Below are positions 5,693 to 7,726 of a DNA stretch of 7,726 nt, piece by piece. How positions within the stretch are numbered: the first letter of the stretch is position 1; each line of letters starts with the position of its first letter. The notes beneath the pieces are model-generated. The model was given only the letters and a program-made list of their open reading frames with translations, did no database searches and was not told where the DNA came from. This DNA comes from an uncultured Mucispirillum sp. (GTDB lineage: Bacteria > Chrysiogenota > Deferribacteres > Deferribacterales > Mucispirillaceae), in the NCBI GenBank assembly GCA_945947845.1, contig CAMEZN010000076.1:1-7726 (forward strand), given 5' to 3'. The translations under genes and the position numbers were made by a program.

Positions 5693-6541
5693 ATGGAAAA
5701 TACTTTAAAAGCAGTAGAACAATGGGTAAAAAAGCACCCATATTTAAAAGATATTGCTGCTTTAAATACAGCTTTTGAAAAAATACTAGCAGACTGTAAT
5801 GTTATAACTGATATGCCAGATTTATCTGGTATCAAAGAGCAGTTTCGTCAAGGTATACCGTTATTATTTACGGACTTTGATTTTGGTATGGATAAAAAAG
5901 CTGGTGCAGTATTTTATGCAATATGCCAAAATAAAAAGGCAGACCTTTTATCAGAGCTCCCAAAAGAGCTGCAAAATGCTTTTAAAGCCTTAAACCATTT
6001 AAATCAGGATAACTGCCAGAATGTTATAAAAGCAGTTCTTGAAGGTGATAATGAATATCTGCTTGAAAAAGCAGATAATTTAGGCATAAACAAAGACCAG
6101 CTTGAATATTTTGCATGGGTATCTATTAGGAAAGCATTAAGCGGTATAAAGGAAGAGCTTGAAAAATTTATCAGTGATAATTCATGGCAGAAAGGTGTGT
6201 GCCCTGTATGCGGTCAGGAAGCTTCTACGGCTTTTTTTACACATACAAAAAGGGGCAGGCAGCGCTTTCTGCACTGTGACCACTGTGGCACAGAGTGGGT
6301 ATATAAGCGAATAGGCTGCCCATACTGTGAAAATATTGACCAAAAAAAGATGAGTATAAAAGACAGCGAAGATGAACCTGATTTGCGGGTTGACTTATGT
6401 CATGAATGTATGAGTTATTTAAAAACATATATTGGTGAAGATAAAGATAGTGCAGGCAGGGAAGGCTGGGCATCTATTCATCTTGATTTATTAATGGAGA
6501 ATACAGGCTTTAACTCAAAAGGAAGCCTAGTAAAACCATGA
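5693..6541 (+). CDS. fdhE: Formate dehydrogenase accessory protein FdhE
   Basis: FdhE is a cytoplasmic maturation protein that binds iron through rubredoxin-like cysteine pairs and interacts with the catalytic subunit of Tat-exported FDH before export. The 282 residues are close to the usual length near 300. The C-terminal half shows the family pattern of four CxxC pairs: C170/C173 (CPVCG), C195/C198 (HCDHCGTEW), C209/C212 (CPYC) and C236/C239 (CHECMSYLKTY). The N-terminal half is alpha-helical in appearance and less conserved, with no signal peptide or membrane segment. The gene begins 5 bases after the alpha stop and ends 4 bases before the desulfurase gene, so the three probably form one operon. 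Its presence supports alpha being a Tat-exported FdnG-type enzyme. Confidence 0.93.
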   Translation: MENTLKAVEQWVKKHPYLKDIAALNTAFEKILADCNVITDMPDLSGIKEQFRQGIPLLFTDFDFGMDKKAGAVFYAICQNKKADLLSELPKELQNAFKALNHLNQDNCQNVIKAVLEGDNEYLLEKADNLGINKDQLEYFAWVSIRKALSGIKEELEKFISDNSWQKGVCPVCGQEASTAFFTHTKRGRQRFLHCDHCGTEWVYKRIGCPYCENIDQKKMSIKDSEDEPDLRVDLCHECMSYLKTYIGEDKDSAGREGWASIHLDLLMENTGFNSKGSLVKP

Positions 6542-6545
6542 TGAT

Positions 6546-7706
6546 ATGATATACTTAGATAATGCTGCAACAAGTTTTCCAAAACCTTGTAATGTAGGAA
6601 AGAAAGTATTAGAAATACTTTCAGAAGGCACTGGCACCCCCGGCAGAGGCAGCCATAATACAGCTGCAAAAGCATTAACAGGTGTTCAGGGTGTGAGAAA
6701 AAGTTTTATAGATTTTTTTAATCTTCTGGAAGATTTCCGCATTATATTTACTTATAGTGCAACAGATGCTTTAAATATGGCAATAAAAGGTTTCCTAAAT
6801 CATGGCGACCATGTTGTTATAACATCTACTGAGCATAATTCAGTTTCAAGGCCGTTAAAAGCAATGGCAAGGGACGGTATTATTAGTTTAGATATTGCCC
6901 CATGTGATAAATATGGTTATGTGATAGTTGATGAATTTAGAAAGCTTGTAACAAATAAGACAAAACTTGCAGTAGTATGTCACAGCTCAAATGTAACTGG
7001 AGCATTGCAGCCTGTGGAAACATTAGGGCAGATAGTTAGAGAAAAAGGTGGCTATTTGCTTTTAGATGCAGCACAGACTGCTGGTATAGTGCCAATTGAT
7101 ATGCGAAATATGCCGATAGATATGCTTGCAGCAGCAGGCCATAAAAGTCTATACGGCTTGCAAGGCACAGGAATATTAGTGCTGGGAGAAAGAATATTTA
7201 AACTTCGTCCTTTTAGAGAAGGCGGCACAGGGTTTGATTCAATTTCAGAATATCAACCTGTAAACTGGCCAGAAGCTTTTGAAGCTGGCACTCATAATGT
7301 TCCGGGTATTCTCTCCATGGGAGAGGGGCTGAAATTTATAAATGAAACGGGCATAAAAAATATAGCCGAAAGAGAGCTTTATCACATAGAAAGGCTGTGG
7401 GAATATTTATCTCATTTTGATAATATAGTCCTTTATGGTCCTAAACCAGATATGGCAAGGACTTCGGTGCTTTCTTTTAATGTGTTAGGGTGGGAAGCAG
7501 AAGATGTTGGTGTTGTTTTAAACCAAAACTATGATATACAAACTAGGTCTGGTCTTCAATGTTCCCCATTAACTCATCAGTTTTTAGGGACTTTCCCACA
7601 AGGGACTGTCAGGCTTAGCCCGGGATATTTTACAACAGATAAAGATATTGATATATTTTGCAATGCAATACGCCGTATAGCACAGGTTGATGTGCCGGTG
7701 TATTAA
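6546..7706 (+). CDS. Cysteine desulfurase-like protein (class V aminotransferase fold, TIGR01977-like)
   Basis: This PLP enzyme is related to SufS/CsdA/NifS, which move sulfur from cysteine to a persulfide on the enzyme. The 386 residues fit the EF2568-type subfamily, which opens MIYLDNAAT-x-x-PKP. Visible active-site features are TEHNS (H97), DAAQTAG (D174, contacting the PLP ring nitrogen), AAGHKSLYG with Schiff-base Lys200, and RSGLQCSP with candidate persulfide Cys339. All key residues are present, so it should be active. The ATG has no clear ribosome binding site and lies 4 bases after the fdhE stop, which suggests translational coupling. Next to FDH and FdhE, a likely role is supplying sulfur for FDH cofactor sulfuration, as IscS does through FdhD in E. 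coli. That role is inferred. Selenocysteine lyase or general Fe-S supply are alternatives. Confidence 0.85.
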   Translation: MIYLDNAATSFPKPCNVGKKVLEILSEGTGTPGRGSHNTAAKALTGVQGVRKSFIDFFNLLEDFRIIFTYSATDALNMAIKGFLNHGDHVVITSTEHNSVSRPLKAMARDGIISLDIAPCDKYGYVIVDEFRKLVTNKTKLAVVCHSSNVTGALQPVETLGQIVREKGGYLLLDAAQTAGIVPIDMRNMPIDMLAAAGHKSLYGLQGTGILVLGERIFKLRPFREGGTGFDSISEYQPVNWPEAFEAGTHNVPGILSMGEGLKFINETGIKNIAERELYHIERLWEYLSHFDNIVLYGPKPDMARTSVLSFNVLGWEAEDVGVVLNQNYDIQTRSGLQCSPLTHQFLGTFPQGTVRLSPGYFTTDKDIDIFCNAIRRIAQVDVPVY

Positions 7707-7711
7707 TAATT

Positions 7712-7717
7712 AGGAGG
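7712..7717 (+). promoter_or_regulatory. Ribosome binding site of the next gene
   Basis: A consensus AGGAGG lies 5 bases before an ATG at 7723 and 6 bases after the desulfurase stop. A further gene of the same operon very probably begins here. Confidence 0.7.
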
Positions 7718-7722
7718 ATAAT

Positions 7723-7726
7723 ATGT
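7723..7726 (+). CDS. Start of a further gene, cut by the window edge
   Basis: Only the ATG and one further base are present, after a consensus ribosome binding site. The short gap to the desulfurase gene suggests it belongs to the same operon. Its product cannot be read from this window; fdhD, molybdenum-cofactor or selenium genes would fit the context but are guesses. Confidence 0.55.

Noticed and set aside
6237..6675. Two minus-strand ORFs (6237-6473 and 6478-6675).
   Set aside because: They lie antisense to fdhE and the desulfurase start, which have clear motifs; nothing recognisable is encoded.

Overview
The window is a low-GC bacterial chromosome segment with every recognisable gene on the + strand. 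It has two housekeeping genes on the left, a formate dehydrogenase (FDH) locus filling the rest, and two very AT-rich non-coding gaps. By hand count the gaps are about 18% G+C (1081-1360) and about 14% G+C (2161-2640), well below the genes around them. The FDH is a Tat-exported, periplasm-facing type, which points to a Gram-negative anaerobe or facultative anaerobe respiring formate. The low GC and gene set would fit a member of Deferribacterota (for example a Mucispirillum-like organism), but this is an impression and not a demonstrated assignment.

Layout: 48-581 rsmD (16S rRNA guanine-N2 methyltransferase) and 585-1067 coaD (phosphopantetheine adenylyltransferase) form a tight pair. A gap (1068-1371) contains a 20-codon ORF overlapping the coaD stop and a weak promoter candidate. 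Then comes the four-cluster ferredoxin-like FDH beta subunit (1372-2142), an unusually long gap (2143-2672) with short repeated motifs and a 24-bp palindrome, and the FDH catalytic alpha subunit (2673-5687). The maturation protein FdhE (5693-6541) and a class V aminotransferase-fold cysteine desulfurase-like protein (6546-7706) follow with gaps of 5 and 4 bases. A new gene starts at 7723 and leaves the window.

How the genes fit together: the alpha subunit oxidises formate at a Mo or W bis-pterin site, using Cys at the position that is selenocysteine in E. coli FdnG. The beta subunit carries electrons away through four [4Fe-4S] clusters. FdhE acts on the catalytic subunit during maturation. 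The desulfurase could supply the sulfur that FDH needs on its metal, by analogy with E. coli IscS and FdhD; neither fdhD nor a cytochrome b gamma subunit is in the window. Alpha, fdhE and the desulfurase look like one operon. Beta lies upstream of alpha, and the 530-bp gap suggests it may be transcribed separately.

Nothing here is clearly a new system. The points most worth a second look are the combined Tat signal and lipobox on alpha with no membrane anchor on beta, the repeat-bearing gap between the subunits, the Gly-Asp-Ser tail of beta, and the desulfurase beside a Cys-type FDH.
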